The notes: generated by a model not told the origin, from the letters alone. Positions 53,549-63,187 are shown, numbered from the stretch's first letter. The stretch is DNA of 64,000 nt from Tolypothrix brevis GSE-NOS-MK-07-07A (GCA_019358985.1 JAHHIJ010000006.1:1-64000); one strand, 5' to 3'. Program-made: numbers and translations.

Positions 53549-54523
53549 TTAACTTTTTCCTTGTGAAGCTTGCTCAACCCATTGAATTACCTGTTGACCA
53601 AGGTGGATATTGTCGAAGCGATCGATTTCGCGAATTCCGGTGGGACTGGTGACGTTAACTTCGGTCAGGTAGCCACCGATAACATCAATACCGACAAAAA
53701 TTAAGCCGTCTTTACGTAGGGTTTCGGCTAATTGGGTGCAAATTTCATGCTCTCTAAGGGTAATTTCGGTTTGAGCAACTGTACCACCAGTTGCCATGTT
53801 ATTACGAAAGTCAGTTCCACTAGAAAGGCGATTGAGGGCACCAATTGGTTCCCCATCAAGCAAGATAATTCGTTTGTCTCCCTCTTTTGCTTGGGGTAGA
53901 TAGGTTTGCACCATAACTGGAACTCGACCTAAAAGGGTACTGAGTTCGACTATGGAGTTAAAATTGCGATCGCCTGGTTGCAAAAATAAAATCCCTTCTC
54001 CAGCTTTGTTTCCTAGTGGTTTGAGAACTGCTGCACCTTTTGCTTCCACAAATTCCCGAATAAATTGCTTATCGGCGCTGACAATGGTTTCTGGAATTGC
54101 TTTGGTAAACTGGAGGGCATACATTTTTTCGTTTGCCGCTCTAATACCACTGGGACTATTAATCACCAGGGTTTTGCTTTGGTCGATGTAGTCCAGAATG
54201 TAAGTGGCATAAAGATAGGGAACATTAACTGGTGGATCTGTCCGCATAAATACGGCATCCATTGTTTCCAGGTTCGTCAGGGTACGCTCACTTAATTTGT
54301 ACCAAGGATTCGCCGCCAAATAGCGTCCTTCCACCAACTGCACTGGTACAAGTTCCACCCGTTCTAACAATGCCCAAGCTTTGCTATCTACCACACTCAG
54401 CAAATTTACTTGAGTTACCCAAATTTCATGTCCCAAGATTTGTGCTGCTTCCATCAGAGCAACGCTGGTATCATGACACGGGTCAAGAGTAGAGATAGGA
54501 TCTATTATAAAAGCTAGTTTCAC
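53549..54523 (-). CDS. gshB: glutathione synthetase
   Basis: 324 residues, ATP-grasp enzyme. MKLAFIIDPISTLDPCHDTS opens the protein; VFMRTDPPVNVPYLYATYIL and AAVLKPLGNKAGEGILFLQP (ATP-binding loop) follow, then LLDGEPIGALNRLSSGTDFR and INVTSPTGIREIDRFD (EVNVTSPTG). It joins gamma-glutamylcysteine with glycine. grxC lies 114 bases upstream, so the two probably form an operon of glutathione metabolism. Confidence 0.96.
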   Translation of the reverse strand: MKLAFIIDPISTLDPCHDTSVALMEAAQILGHEIWVTQVNLLSVVDSKAWALLERVELVPVQLVEGRYLAANPWYKLSERTLTNLETMDAVFMRTDPPVNVPYLYATYILDYIDQSKTLVINSPSGIRAANEKMYALQFTKAIPETIVSADKQFIREFVEAKGAAVLKPLGNKAGEGILFLQPGDRNFNSIVELSTLLGRVPVMVQTYLPQAKEGDKRIILLDGEPIGALNRLSSGTDFRNNMATGGTVAQTEITLREHEICTQLAETLRKDGLIFVGIDVIGGYLTEVNVTSPTGIREIDRFDNIHLGQQVIQWVEQASQGKS

Positions 54524-54637
54524 ACTTAATGCCTCAATCGCCAGGAAATTCCGCTGTTATCAATTTAGATTATCCCCTGACGATTTGACCGATGTGCATA
54601 ATATCTTGTGAAAAGACATCGCACTCATCTGAGAAAC

Positions 54638-54910
54638 TTAGATATTATTAGTCGCAGCTAGTAACTCATCTAGCTTGCCTTGGGCGTCTAAAGCGTGTAT
54701 ATCATCACAACCACCTACGTGGCGATCGTTAATAAAAATTTGCGGCACAGAGTGTCGTCCATTTGCCCTTTCAGTCATTTTGTCCCGTGCTGCCTCGTCT
54801 CCATCAACACTGTATTCAACAAATTCAACGCCTTTTGTCCTCAGTAAACTTTTGGCACGGATACAAAACGGGCAAGTTCTCCAAGTGTAAATTTCTACTT
54901 TAGCAGCCAT
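54638..54910 (-). CDS. grxC: glutaredoxin 3 (dithiol)
   Basis: 90 residues with active-site CPFC at residues 14-17 (VEIYTWRTCPFCIRAKSLL), the cis-Pro region SVPQIFINDRHVGGCDDIHA and a C-terminal helix. It reduces protein disulfides with glutathione. Its position just before gshB suits joint regulation. Confidence 0.96.
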   Translation of the reverse strand: MAAKVEIYTWRTCPFCIRAKSLLRTKGVEFVEYSVDGDEAARDKMTERANGRHSVPQIFINDRHVGGCDDIHALDAQGKLDELLAATNNI

Positions 54911-55370
54911 AACGCCCTCAACTTTATTTAATTCTTCTTAATTTTAGAACTTTGTTACTGGCTCTTGTAGCCGCTCTATGCCGTTTTGGGGCGATCCTCT
55001 TTTATCTGCTTCCTTAGTCGGTGATGATCTGATGATCTGTAGTTTCTCAATAACGCATGAAAGTTGCATTTTCCTTTCTTTTGCTGTGTGACTTGAAAAA
55101 GGCAGTGCGAGCAGTTTTGAGCCTAATAATAAAGCAGCGGAGCCTTTTCGTGAGACATTGCCTGACGAAATCAGCACCGCTATCAAGCTATTAAGTCAAT
55201 TTTTCGCTTCTTCGGATACACATCTGACACGTAAATTCAAAATTCCTTCGTAGTTGACTTTTTAGGTATCTCCTTGTTTTTTACACTCAGCGATCGCTTA
55301 ATGAAAAGCTTAGTTTTTCCTAAAATTAGGTTTATTGCTGTAGTTTTACACCTGATGATCGGTTATTTAT
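54911..55370. other. spacer upstream of grxC
   Basis: No supportable gene. A minus-strand frame at 54944-55186 (about 80 codons) has no domain, no ribosome site and an odd composition, so I left it out. AT-rich sequence with scattered simple repeats. Confidence 0.5.
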
Positions 55371-55461
55371 AGGACTTACGCACTCGTTACCAGAAAACAA
55401 GACTTTGAGATTGCTTCCTTGCGTCGCAATGACGGAAATACGTAGTCCGTGCGTAAGTCCT
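55371..55461. repeat. MITE-like element (AGGACTTACGCAC family)
   Basis: AGGACTTACGCAC (55371-55383) and GTGCGTAAGTCCT (55449-55461) are perfect inverted repeats bounding a 91-base segment with CGTCGCAATGACGG inside. Elements with these ends are frequent in Nostoc-like genomes (from memory). It lies 3 bases from the stop of the next gene. Confidence 0.75.
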
Positions 55462-55464
55462 GAT

Positions 55465-56217
55465 TTACTTCTGCACATTTTTAGACTCGCGACGGCGGGC
55501 AATGACCATTCCACCCACAACTAGACCAAGACCTATGGAAGCACTCGGTTCTGGGACTCTAACTTTTGGGGGTTGGGGGGGCTTTACGTAAGAAGCTACA
55601 AATAATGAAGCATGAGACAGTTCCTTACCTTTACCTTCTTTACCATTTCCAGCTAGAGCAACGCCAATGGTGTTGAAGAATCCGTCTAAACCTGTTTTCG
55701 TAAAATCAATGTCTTTAAAGAGATAGGCGCTGTATTTAGTACTGCTCTTGAGGCTAATCACGAACGTACTCGGACCACTGCCAAGTGCTTTACCTAGACC
55801 CCATGAGCCAGCATCAGAGCCGTTTTGTGCTTTAAATCCAAAGAGATTGTTTTCGTTCGAGTCTGACTTCCCAGCTAGCGACCAATTGGCGTTAGAACCA
55901 AGATCGAATAAACCGTTGTTCAACTGAGTAAGTAAGGGATTTCCTGCCCCTGTGTCATTACCATCAAAGGGTCCTTTACAAGCAGTAGCATTAGTTTTTC
56001 CAATTAAGACATCGGTAACATTACAAGCCAAACTAGAACCAGTGCTTGTGCTGGAAGTAGTGTTGCTGGAAGTGTTAGTTGTGGTGGAAGTTTGATTTTT
56101 ATTATTATTACCGCCATCATTTTTTGCTAAAGCTGAGGGAGCTAATGCTAAACAATAGAGTCCAATTACAGATGTAATTGATAATCCAAAAACTGCTTGG
56201 GAAAATTTTGTGGGCAT
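55465..56217 (-). CDS. PEP-CTERM sorted secreted protein
   Basis: About 250 residues. A signal peptide (FGLSITSVIGLYCLALAPSA, cleavage after LAK region), then a Ser/Thr/Asn-rich segment, a beta-type domain, and at the C-terminus the PEP-CTERM tripartite signal: VPEPSASIGLG, a short helix (GLGLVVGGMVIA) and RRRESK. Such proteins are exported and processed by exosortase. ATG 56217 was preferred to TTG 56247. The binding role is unknown. Confidence 0.82.
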   Translation of the reverse strand: MPTKFSQAVFGLSITSVIGLYCLALAPSALAKNDGGNNNKNQTSTTTNTSSNTTSSTSTGSSLACNVTDVLIGKTNATACKGPFDGNDTGAGNPLLTQLNNGLFDLGSNANWSLAGKSDSNENNLFGFKAQNGSDAGSWGLGKALGSGPSTFVISLKSSTKYSAYLFKDIDFTKTGLDGFFNTIGVALAGNGKEGKGKELSHASLFVASYVKPPQPPKVRVPEPSASIGLGLVVGGMVIARRRESKNVQK

Positions 56218-56735
56218 CTTGACTTGGAAATTCTCTTTATTGAACAACGAAAAAAATATCTTGTGTGAACTGTTTGTAACTCACTCCACAATTATGTTCT
56301 TAAAAAATAATTTTTGGCTAATCATATGGCGCGTTTTCTTCATATCTTTATTTAGTTGTTTAAAAATATAAAAGCTTTATATAAATATGAATATAGTTTT
56401 TTGTTCAAATAATTTCTTTTATTTTTTTTGTAAAAATACTGAAATTAGCATAAGATATTTATCTACAGATTTACGTATAAATAGCAATTTTATTTTTAGA
56501 TTAAAATCTGTAAATACAAACACTATAAGGTTTTAAACAATGTATTTTATATATTGAGCAATTTTTCCAGTAGATAAAATTAAATAAGCTTCAGAAAAAA
56601 TACGTAATTAATATTACTGAAAAACAAATAAATATTTTTTGAAGTTATTAGTTAAAATCCGTATTATTCCCAGATAAACATCAATGCGTGATGATTCTTG
56701 TAACTTAGTTAAATCAACTGTGTAGACCTATAAAC
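56218..56735. other. very AT-rich spacer upstream of the PEP-CTERM gene
   Basis: A stretch of about 500 bases made mainly of A and T, with TTTTTT and TAAATA runs. No gene seen. It contains the promoter of the PEP-CTERM gene. Confidence 0.5.
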
Positions 56736-56835
56736 CAATACCGTTCAGTTAAGAATTTTTGGTACTGATTAGACGTGTAGAGACGTAGCATTGCTACGTC
56801 TCTACGAGGATTCGGGGCTTAACTGAACGGTATTG
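56736..56835. repeat. MITE-like element (CAATACCGTTCAGTTAAG family), perfect arms
   Basis: CAATACCGTTCAGTTAAG and CTTAACTGAACGGTATTG are perfect 18-base inverted repeats bounding 100 bases that hold GTAGAGACGTAGC...GCTACGTCTCTAC. The whole segment can fold as one hairpin. The related copy at 27743-27847 has diverged arms. Confidence 0.8.
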
Positions 56836-57024
56836 ACCTATAAACATGTCTTTAGCAATTGAATACCTATAAAAAAATAAAGTCCGCTCAGGCGGACTTA
56901 AAAAAGTGTATTTAACTGGATTGGGTATGAGTCAGATTCCTTAACATAAACGACATGTCCGTAGAACTTCTGACTATTGATTTTAGAGGACTTGTAGTTT
57001 GTTTAGTTTGCCAAACTTAAATGT

Positions 57025-58767
57025 TTAGCGACCAGAAGTGGCGTATTCAATTAGTAGAGCAAGACGCTGGCGGAGAGTTTCTAATCCCAGGCGATCGCTT
57101 GCGGAAATAAACACCGCTAAGGGAAACTCTTCCTGAGCTAAAGCTAAAATTTCACTATCCACTTGGTCTATTTTGTTAAAAGCAACGATCGCAGGTCCGG
57201 GAGTCACTGGCATTGCTGCTAAAATTTCTCTGACGGCGCGAATATGACTCAACCAAGCTGGATGTGACAAATCTACTAAATGCAGTAAAGCATCAGCTTC
57301 TGTAACTTCCTCTAAAGTGGCACGGAAGGCATCCATTAATGATGCAGGCAATTCCTGGATAAATCCGACTGTATCTGTCAGCAGAATTTCCTGAGTTTCA
57401 CCTGTATCAGCATGGGGAATGACTAACCGACGTGTAGTCGGGTCAAGTGTAGCAAATAGCTGGTCAGCCGTGTAAATTTCCGCATTAGTTAGGGCATTGA
57501 GCAAAGTAGACTTGCCAGCGTTGGTATAACCAACCAAAGCCACTGAAGGAACTTCAAGATGTTGTCGCTTTTGCCGCAGACGGGAACGATGCGCTTGCAG
57601 TTGGTTGACTTCTTGTTGTAGTCGAGAAATGCGCCTTCCAATACCACGGCGTTCGGTTTCTAGTTTCGTTTCACCAGGACCGCGAGTACCTATACCACCA
57701 CCCAACCGAGACATTGCCTGACCTCTACCTGTAAGTCGCGGCAGCATATATTCTAACTGTGCCAGTTCTACTTGCAATTTACCTGCACGAGACTGAGCGC
57801 GTTGGGCAAAGATATCTAAAATAACTTCGGTGCGGTCAACTACCCGAACACCAATTTGTAATTCTAAGTTACGGACTTGGGCGGGTGAGAGATCGCGGTC
57901 AAAAACGACGAGATTTGCGCCGATGGTTTGAGCGGTGAGGGCAATTTCTTGAACTTTACCTTCGCCGACTACTGTTTGCGGATGAATGCGCGATCGCTTT
58001 TGTTGCATTGTCTGCAATACGTCTCCCCCGGCGGTATCGACCAACCGTGCCAATTCCGTTAATGTATCTTGGAATTGTTGGGGTGTGGTATTAACAGTAA
58101 ATACACCGACAATCAAAACGCTATCGCGATCGGCATCTACTTCTTTAGCAACAAATTCCCGCCCAAAGTCTGCTTCTAGTGCTTCCACCAAGTCAAGAAA
58201 ATCTTGGTCTGTCAACACGTCTAAGCTGAGGGGCGGTGATATATTCCAACTTGGAGATGGGATATTGCTTGATGGTGTGAGTGAAGTTGGACTTGCGATC
58301 GCTACACGGGATTCTTGAGCCGTCAGGTGCGCTAAATAAGCTTCTTTGACGTACCCAGTAGCGCCACCACCCCGCTTTGTAAATCCAGTTCCGGTTATAT
58401 TTAGCACAACTAGGGCATCTAGGCGTTGCAGTGCCATCGATGTCAACGCGGCTTCGTTGGGCGGTTCTGACTTCAGATGAGTGGAGATACAACGAATACC
58501 GCTGAGTCGTTCTGCACCGTAGCGGGGCAATTCCAGCAGTGGGATTTGCGTTTGACGCGCTGAACCTACCCCCACGCGGATGACTTGTCCGCGACGATTG
58601 AGGTAGGCACACACGGGTTGATTGATTTCTGTACTAATTGCAGCCAGTCGCTGGGAAAATTCAGGCGTGGTTAAGCGATCGCCTGGTATGCGCTGGTGAT
58701 ACAGCCTAGCTAGTTGTTTGAGCTGGCTGGATTTTAGTCCTTGGAGATTACCAAAGATAGTCTCTAT
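57025..58767 (-). CDS. hflX: GTPase HflX, with unusual AUA start
   Basis: 580 codons. The conserved order is: N-terminal domain with YHQRIPGDRLTTPEF, VCAYLNRRGQVIRVGVGSA, the HflX domain RSRIHPQTVVGEGKVQEIAL, helical GPGETKLETERRGIGRRISR, then G domain SVALVGYTNAGKSTLLNALT, DPTTRR and LTDTVGFIQELP. HflX splits stalled ribosomes. The frame reaches back to ETIFGNLQGLKSSQLKQLAR, the usual N-terminus, but the codon where ATG is expected (58767) is ATA; the only canonical start, GTG 58614, would remove 51 conserved residues. Confidence 0.9.
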   Translation of the reverse strand: METIFGNLQGLKSSQLKQLARLYHQRIPGDRLTTPEFSQRLAAISTEINQPVCAYLNRRGQVIRVGVGSARQTQIPLLELPRYGAERLSGIRCISTHLKSEPPNEAALTSMALQRLDALVVLNITGTGFTKRGGGATGYVKEAYLAHLTAQESRVAIASPTSLTPSSNIPSPSWNISPPLSLDVLTDQDFLDLVEALEADFGREFVAKEVDADRDSVLIVGVFTVNTTPQQFQDTLTELARLVDTAGGDVLQTMQQKRSRIHPQTVVGEGKVQEIALTAQTIGANLVVFDRDLSPAQVRNLELQIGVRVVDRTEVILDIFAQRAQSRAGKLQVELAQLEYMLPRLTGRGQAMSRLGGGIGTRGPGETKLETERRGIGRRISRLQQEVNQLQAHRSRLRQKRQHLEVPSVALVGYTNAGKSTLLNALTNAEIYTADQLFATLDPTTRRLVIPHADTGETQEILLTDTVGFIQELPASLMDAFRATLEEVTEADALLHLVDLSHPAWLSHIRAVREILAAMPVTPGPAIVAFNKIDQVDSEILALAQEEFPLAVFISASDRLGLETLRQRLALLIEYATSGR

Positions 58768-58962
58768 AGGCGTTTATGACCAGTAATATGGTCCCCCGAA
58801 TCCTTCTATGTCTATTTTACAACAGGGTTTAGGCTCCTATCTATCTCCTTTGAGGGATGCGTTAGGAATTAGTTCACAGTGGGTATTTATTTGACGCTAT
58901 TTTGGTGGTAGTAACCCACAAATCGAGCAATGGTAACAACACGCGCCGCCTGAAGACAAAAC

Positions 58963-59469
58963 TTAAGGATCTATTTCACCAGTTTGTTGAAGTGCAAAAT
59001 TGATAATAGTTTCACTTAGCCTAATTCCACGAGCAATCATTCTGTCAATTGCTTGTTTAATATCAATCGGGTATCCTTCTCGGTGTGCACGCAACAAAAT
59101 ACCGATAGTACCTGTAACAGAAAGACCGCTTAACCTGGCAACTCGTCTACCAGCTGCTTCATCAATGCAAACAGTCTGGATATTTTCATTGAGCGCAAGT
59201 TGGATAACAGAAGCTTCTCCTAAATCTAAAGAATTAAGTAAGAATGGATAAATATTAGTTAAGGGTATTTGCGATTTTTGTAGCCAATCGGCATCCTCAA
59301 ATTCACTTACCGCAAATCCGCTTGCACCTCCAGCAAGTATTTCTTGACAAACTTCAAAGGGAACCAAAACCTGAGTATACAAAGATTGAAGAATTCTTAA
59401 ATCTCCTATTGCCGCTATTATGGAAATAAGTGGTGCTGTGTTGATAACAATTATATTAGTTTCAAGCAT
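58963..59469 (-). CDS. DUF3368 PIN-like toxin
   Basis: 168 residues. VINTAPLISIIAAIGDLRIL (Asn/Thr of the PIN N-motif), LDLGEASVIQLALNE and VCIDEAAGRRVARLSGLSVTG are typical of DUF3368, a PIN-like nuclease family. It overlaps the UPF0175 antitoxin by 8 bases, the normal order for this toxin-antitoxin type. ATG 59469 begins directly inside the antitoxin stop. Confidence 0.85.
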   Translation of the reverse strand: MLETNIIVINTAPLISIIAAIGDLRILQSLYTQVLVPFEVCQEILAGGASGFAVSEFEDADWLQKSQIPLTNIYPFLLNSLDLGEASVIQLALNENIQTVCIDEAAGRRVARLSGLSVTGTIGILLRAHREGYPIDIKQAIDRMIARGIRLSETIINFALQQTGEIDP

Positions 59470-59713
59470 TCGCTAAATCAGATATCAGTTCTTCTTCTGT
59501 TAAATCAATCATAGCTACACCATAATGGTGTAAATTAAGTAAAAAAGTTACCCTATCTATACCTGCTAATTGTGCAGCTAAACCAGAAGAAATGCGTTTC
59601 ATTTCAAATAGTTTAACTGCCATTGCCATTTTTGCTTCTTGTTCAAACTGTTCTCGCGTTTGCTGTAAGGCATCTGGTAAAGTTTCTGGATAGTCAATTT
59701 TAAGTTGTGACAT
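59462..59713 (-). CDS. UPF0175 family antitoxin
   Basis: 83 residues: YPETLPDALQQTREQFEQEA and AVKLFEMKRISSGLAAQLAG, IDRVTFLLNLHHYGV. UPF0175 proteins are helix-turn-helix-like antitoxins placed before DUF3368 toxins. It is overlapped by the toxin gene. Confidence 0.85.
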   Translation of the reverse strand: MSQLKIDYPETLPDALQQTREQFEQEAKMAMAVKLFEMKRISSGLAAQLAGIDRVTFLLNLHHYGVAMIDLTEEELISDLANA

Positions 59714-59743
59714 AATTTTTATCAGGATAATCGGTTGTAATTT

Positions 59744-60175
59744 TCAATTGTCATAAAGTCTTTCGTCTTCTGGTACGTAGCCATTCAAAAAAGCGTCATG
59801 GCTGCGAGTGCTTTCGGTTTCTTCTACATGAATTATGTTGTCAATCTCAGTTTCCCAATCTTCACCATCTAAAATAGAAAACTCTGTTAATTCTGGGTCG
59901 TTTAAAAAATCTTCAGTTGTTGCAGCTATATAAGGTGCTAGTAGTTTGTGGCGTTCTTTTACAGTCAGTCTAGCAATTTCTTGCAAAGATAACTGTTTTT
60001 TCTCTTGGGTTGTTGATGAAATACTAGAATTTGATGCTTCGCTGCTTACCTGCTTTATCTGTCCTGCTTTTTGGACTAGAAATTCAACAAAATCAAGCAC
60101 TTCCTGTTGTTTTTCATTTGGGAGGATTCGCAAATTATCTAATATTGCTTTTTCCAAATTTATTGTTTCTGACAT
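59744..60175 (-). CDS. DUF2281-like protein, possibly an antitoxin
   Basis: 143 residues. The first 40 residues (AILDNLRILPNEKQQEVLDF, VEFLVQK) match the DUF2281 type start. The acidic remainder (LSLQEIARLTVKERHKLLAP, DFLNDPELTEFSILDGEDWE) is of the kind seen in cyanobacterial antitoxins. The neighbouring UPF0175 gene lies 30 bases further on. No separate toxin is found for it in the window. Confidence 0.6.
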   Translation of the reverse strand: MSETINLEKAILDNLRILPNEKQQEVLDFVEFLVQKAGQIKQVSSEASNSSISSTTQEKKQLSLQEIARLTVKERHKLLAPYIAATTEDFLNDPELTEFSILDGEDWETEIDNIIHVEETESTRSHDAFLNGYVPEDERLYDN

Positions 60176-60208
60176 CTAATGTACCTCTGTTTCACACTGC
60201 CTTGTCTT

Positions 60209-62425
60209 TTAATCCTGCAAATCCATATCATCTTCCAGTTGTTCAGCAGCTTCTGAGTAATTGAACATGAAGACAAACTTGCTTTTAGGTAGAATTAACG
60301 TGGGTAGATATAAAGAACCATCCCACTTCTTTTCCTTCTCGCCTTTCTCATACATCACAACTAAAGTTGGAATATTGGAGTATTTGTTTCTAGGCTTACT
60401 TATCCATTCACTTTGCGCGAAACCTGAACCCTGCCAAGGTCTATCAGTTTTGTTTGATAATTCAAGTCCGTCTCCTTTTTGCCCCCGGCGAATATTTAGC
60501 ATTCCGTTGTGAATGTCTTTTGCCTCCATTGCCTTTAGGACTTCTTTGACTCGTTTATCCTCCCATGAATATCCAGGGCAACGACCACTCGGCATATGCT
60601 CCAGAATCTGCAACAAAAAGCTGATCTCAACCTCATAGTATTCGTTGTCGTCACCTTTGTATTCAGAGAGCAGCTTATCTAAAGCTTCTGTGTGTTGCCT
60701 TACTTCCGAAGCTTTCCAAAGCGGATCGCGAGGGAAAATTGATGAGCCAGGTATGAAAGCATCAATTGCTGCTGGATTCAAAACGTTAGAACGAGTTGGT
60801 TTTAGTTTGGAACCAACCCAAACAGGCGTTATTTTAATATTGCTAAGATCGTCACCAATAGCCTGACGCATTCCCTCATCAGCTTCATGAATTGCCCGGA
60901 AATCTTCTAAAATGCGTTCGGGTAGGAAGAGACGAGTAACATCCTTGAGTTCTTGACGATAACCAAACATTCGTGCGTGCTGATGAACTGTATCCATCGT
61001 CTTTTGCTTGGCATCACGCCCATAATAGGTAATCATCAATCCCTCAATCGTTACACCACGTCCCAAGCGGTTTCCCCCAATTAGAATGTTCATTCCAGGA
61101 TTGTACTTCAGTTCTTTATCTGGATTGCTGGCATCGATGACCTTTGGTATGGTATTTCGTAGCTCATGCTCTAGCTCCGTAACTAAATCATTGAGTGGTG
61201 GTAAATTTGTTGCTGTTTTGCTTAACTCTTGGTAAGCTTCAGTAAGCCATTTCAGTGCCTCCTCACGCTTTGTAGGAGATGATTTTTCTCTTAGAGCTTT
61301 GTCAAGCTCTACAACAAAGCTGCGAATAACCTTTTCTAAGGTGCTATGAGTGATACGCTTGTGATCAATATGAGCTAAAAAAGAATACTTAGCATCTGAA
61401 CTTTTTGTAGATTCAATCTTGTAAATTGAACCCAAGAAGAAACAGCATAGAGCTAGTCTAAGTCCAGGAGGAATATCCCAATTATTACCAGGGTTTATCT
61501 TTCCTCCCTGCTTTTTTAATTGATCCAGTTCTTCTGGCGCAACTTTTGTGCAGCAGTATTTGCTATCCTCTGCAAAAAATAAATCTCCTCCCATGTAACT
61601 ATCACCGGGTTTAGGGAGAGCAGCACAGAAAGCAGGTTTGCAGGGATGATCAAGATTTTGCAGCAGTAGGCTTTGAGGAGTTGCTGTAATTTGCAAATAG
61701 ATATGATTAGCTACCTCTTCTCGAATCTTGCCTATTTTTTCAAAAATTGCACTGTCTGGAACCGTATCTTTACCCTTCTTTGCTTGCTTTGCTTCATTGG
61801 TGTTCGGGCTAGCATTATCAGCCTCATCATCAAATATCAGAGTCGGTACACTACTGGCTTTAGCAAACTTGAGAACTTTAAGCAAATTATCTAAATGATT
61901 CTTGTTTTTAGTGGATACCAGTACAACACCAGTGTCTTTTATATAGTCAAGTAATTGATTAGTAGCAAAGTCTTCTGGATCGTTTCTCCATTGTTCCCAA
62001 TTACGAACAGCAGGTCCAGCTTTAAGCTGATTGGCGAAACGATCGGCAGTTTGCTTACCAAGCCAAGTATTATCAGAAGTCAACACAATGAAGCAACGAA
62101 ATTGATTAGCCTGAGCAAGTCCTAGTGTAGCAATGGTACTATTAGTCTTGCCGCTTTGGACTTTGCCGTAAATTAGTCCAGTAGTGCCATAAGGTATTTT
62201 ATCATCCTTATTTTTACCCTTATAAAGCTTACTTACAATACCTGTACCTTCAGCACCAACATCACCCGATCCAAATGTTTCGGAGTAGACATCAACGCAA
62301 TTTTGGACGATTTCAATCGCAGTTTGTTTTAATTGCTCTGCTGCTTTATCGTCAATTTTGCTTTTAATACTCTCAATAAACTTGTTAATGCAATATCCAT
62401 CAGTTTTAATAGGAATTTGACTCAT
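60209..62425 (-). CDS. Z1-domain superfamily II helicase-like ATPase
   Basis: 738 residues. Walker A GLIYGKVQSGKTNSTIATL near residue 85, a DEAD-like box LIFDDEADNASP near 197, ITATPQSLLLQN, and late motifs MNILIGGNRLGRGVTIEGLM and HQHARMFGYRQ. These identify a Z1 domain protein. Z1 ATPases are known from restriction-type operons with a MutL/MORC-like ATPase, methylase and nuclease (Iyer and Aravind, from memory). None of those genes is next to it here. It overlaps its upstream partner by 20 bases. Confidence 0.85.
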   Translation of the reverse strand: MSQIPIKTDGYCINKFIESIKSKIDDKAAEQLKQTAIEIVQNCVDVYSETFGSGDVGAEGTGIVSKLYKGKNKDDKIPYGTTGLIYGKVQSGKTNSTIATLGLAQANQFRCFIVLTSDNTWLGKQTADRFANQLKAGPAVRNWEQWRNDPEDFATNQLLDYIKDTGVVLVSTKNKNHLDNLLKVLKFAKASSVPTLIFDDEADNASPNTNEAKQAKKGKDTVPDSAIFEKIGKIREEVANHIYLQITATPQSLLLQNLDHPCKPAFCAALPKPGDSYMGGDLFFAEDSKYCCTKVAPEELDQLKKQGGKINPGNNWDIPPGLRLALCCFFLGSIYKIESTKSSDAKYSFLAHIDHKRITHSTLEKVIRSFVVELDKALREKSSPTKREEALKWLTEAYQELSKTATNLPPLNDLVTELEHELRNTIPKVIDASNPDKELKYNPGMNILIGGNRLGRGVTIEGLMITYYGRDAKQKTMDTVHQHARMFGYRQELKDVTRLFLPERILEDFRAIHEADEGMRQAIGDDLSNIKITPVWVGSKLKPTRSNVLNPAAIDAFIPGSSIFPRDPLWKASEVRQHTEALDKLLSEYKGDDNEYYEVEISFLLQILEHMPSGRCPGYSWEDKRVKEVLKAMEAKDIHNGMLNIRRGQKGDGLELSNKTDRPWQGSGFAQSEWISKPRNKYSNIPTLVVMYEKGEKEKKWDGSLYLPTLILPKSKFVFMFNYSEAAEQLEDDMDLQD

Positions 62426-62897
62426 AGCTGTTGTCTTTATTTGATAAAATTACGCGAGGAAAATCACTTTGAGGTACGGTCTGATCCATCCGTTGCCTAC
62501 CAGGACCACTTATATGATAGCTACCATGTGTTTGCCGAGACACGGATATGTGCTGACCAGCAATACTAGTGTCTGTGTCTAAGACACTCCAAAGGCGCTG
62601 TTTAGCAATGCAGCAGATGCCGTCTTTGTGACAGATGAGGGCTATGAATACTGAAACGCTAGGATACTTGCTATTGAGAGTATCTAAGGCTGACTCTTCT
62701 TGGCTGCTTAAGGTGAAAGACCATGCAGATTTTGGTTTTTTGGAAATCTTGAAGAGAATAGCCGATTTAATGCTATCAGCTTCAATCAGATATACGGATG
62801 TATGTACCCAAGAGGCATGAGTAACTGTAATACTTTTTCCATAGTTAATTAGCCGCAAAAATGCAGCACCATAAAGGAACTCCTGATCGTTGATCAT
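62406..62897 (-). CDS. unknown protein coupled to the Z1 ATPase
   Basis: 163 residues. GAAFLRLINYGKSITVTHAS, then YLIEADSIKSAILFKISKKP, SVSVFIALICHKDGICCIAK and a C-terminal SVSRQTHGSYHISGPGRQRM. It has a beta-strand-rich core and could be a small nuclease or nucleic acid-binding protein, but no motif proves it. The 20-base overlap with the Z1 gene indicates translational coupling and a shared function. Confidence 0.6.
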   Translation of the reverse strand: MINDQEFLYGAAFLRLINYGKSITVTHASWVHTSVYLIEADSIKSAILFKISKKPKSAWSFTLSSQEESALDTLNSKYPSVSVFIALICHKDGICCIAKQRLWSVLDTDTSIAGQHISVSRQTHGSYHISGPGRQRMDQTVPQSDFPRVILSNKDNSYESNSY

Positions 62898-63187
62898 CGT
62901 GAAATCTGAACAAGGTTTGTGAGTAAATCTGTATGATTAACCATAGGTAACAAATATTGCACTGTTACTCATGCTAGCGAAGATTATAAAGAATTAAGTA
63001 ACCAGACAGAATTAATTACAATATAGATTCTTTGCCAGGTAAGGATTTCAGCCCATATTTTTTGTAATTAATTGTGTCCAACTACTTAAGGATATACAGA
63101 GGCAAATGGGATTGGAAGCGATCGCCTCCACCATCAATTAAAGCTGGCTAGAATGATGAAAAGAAAACTCACTTATTAGGTGATATT

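Noticed and set aside
54944-55186. 80-codon minus-strand frame upstream of grxC
   Set aside because: Odd composition, no family and no start signal; treated as spacer.
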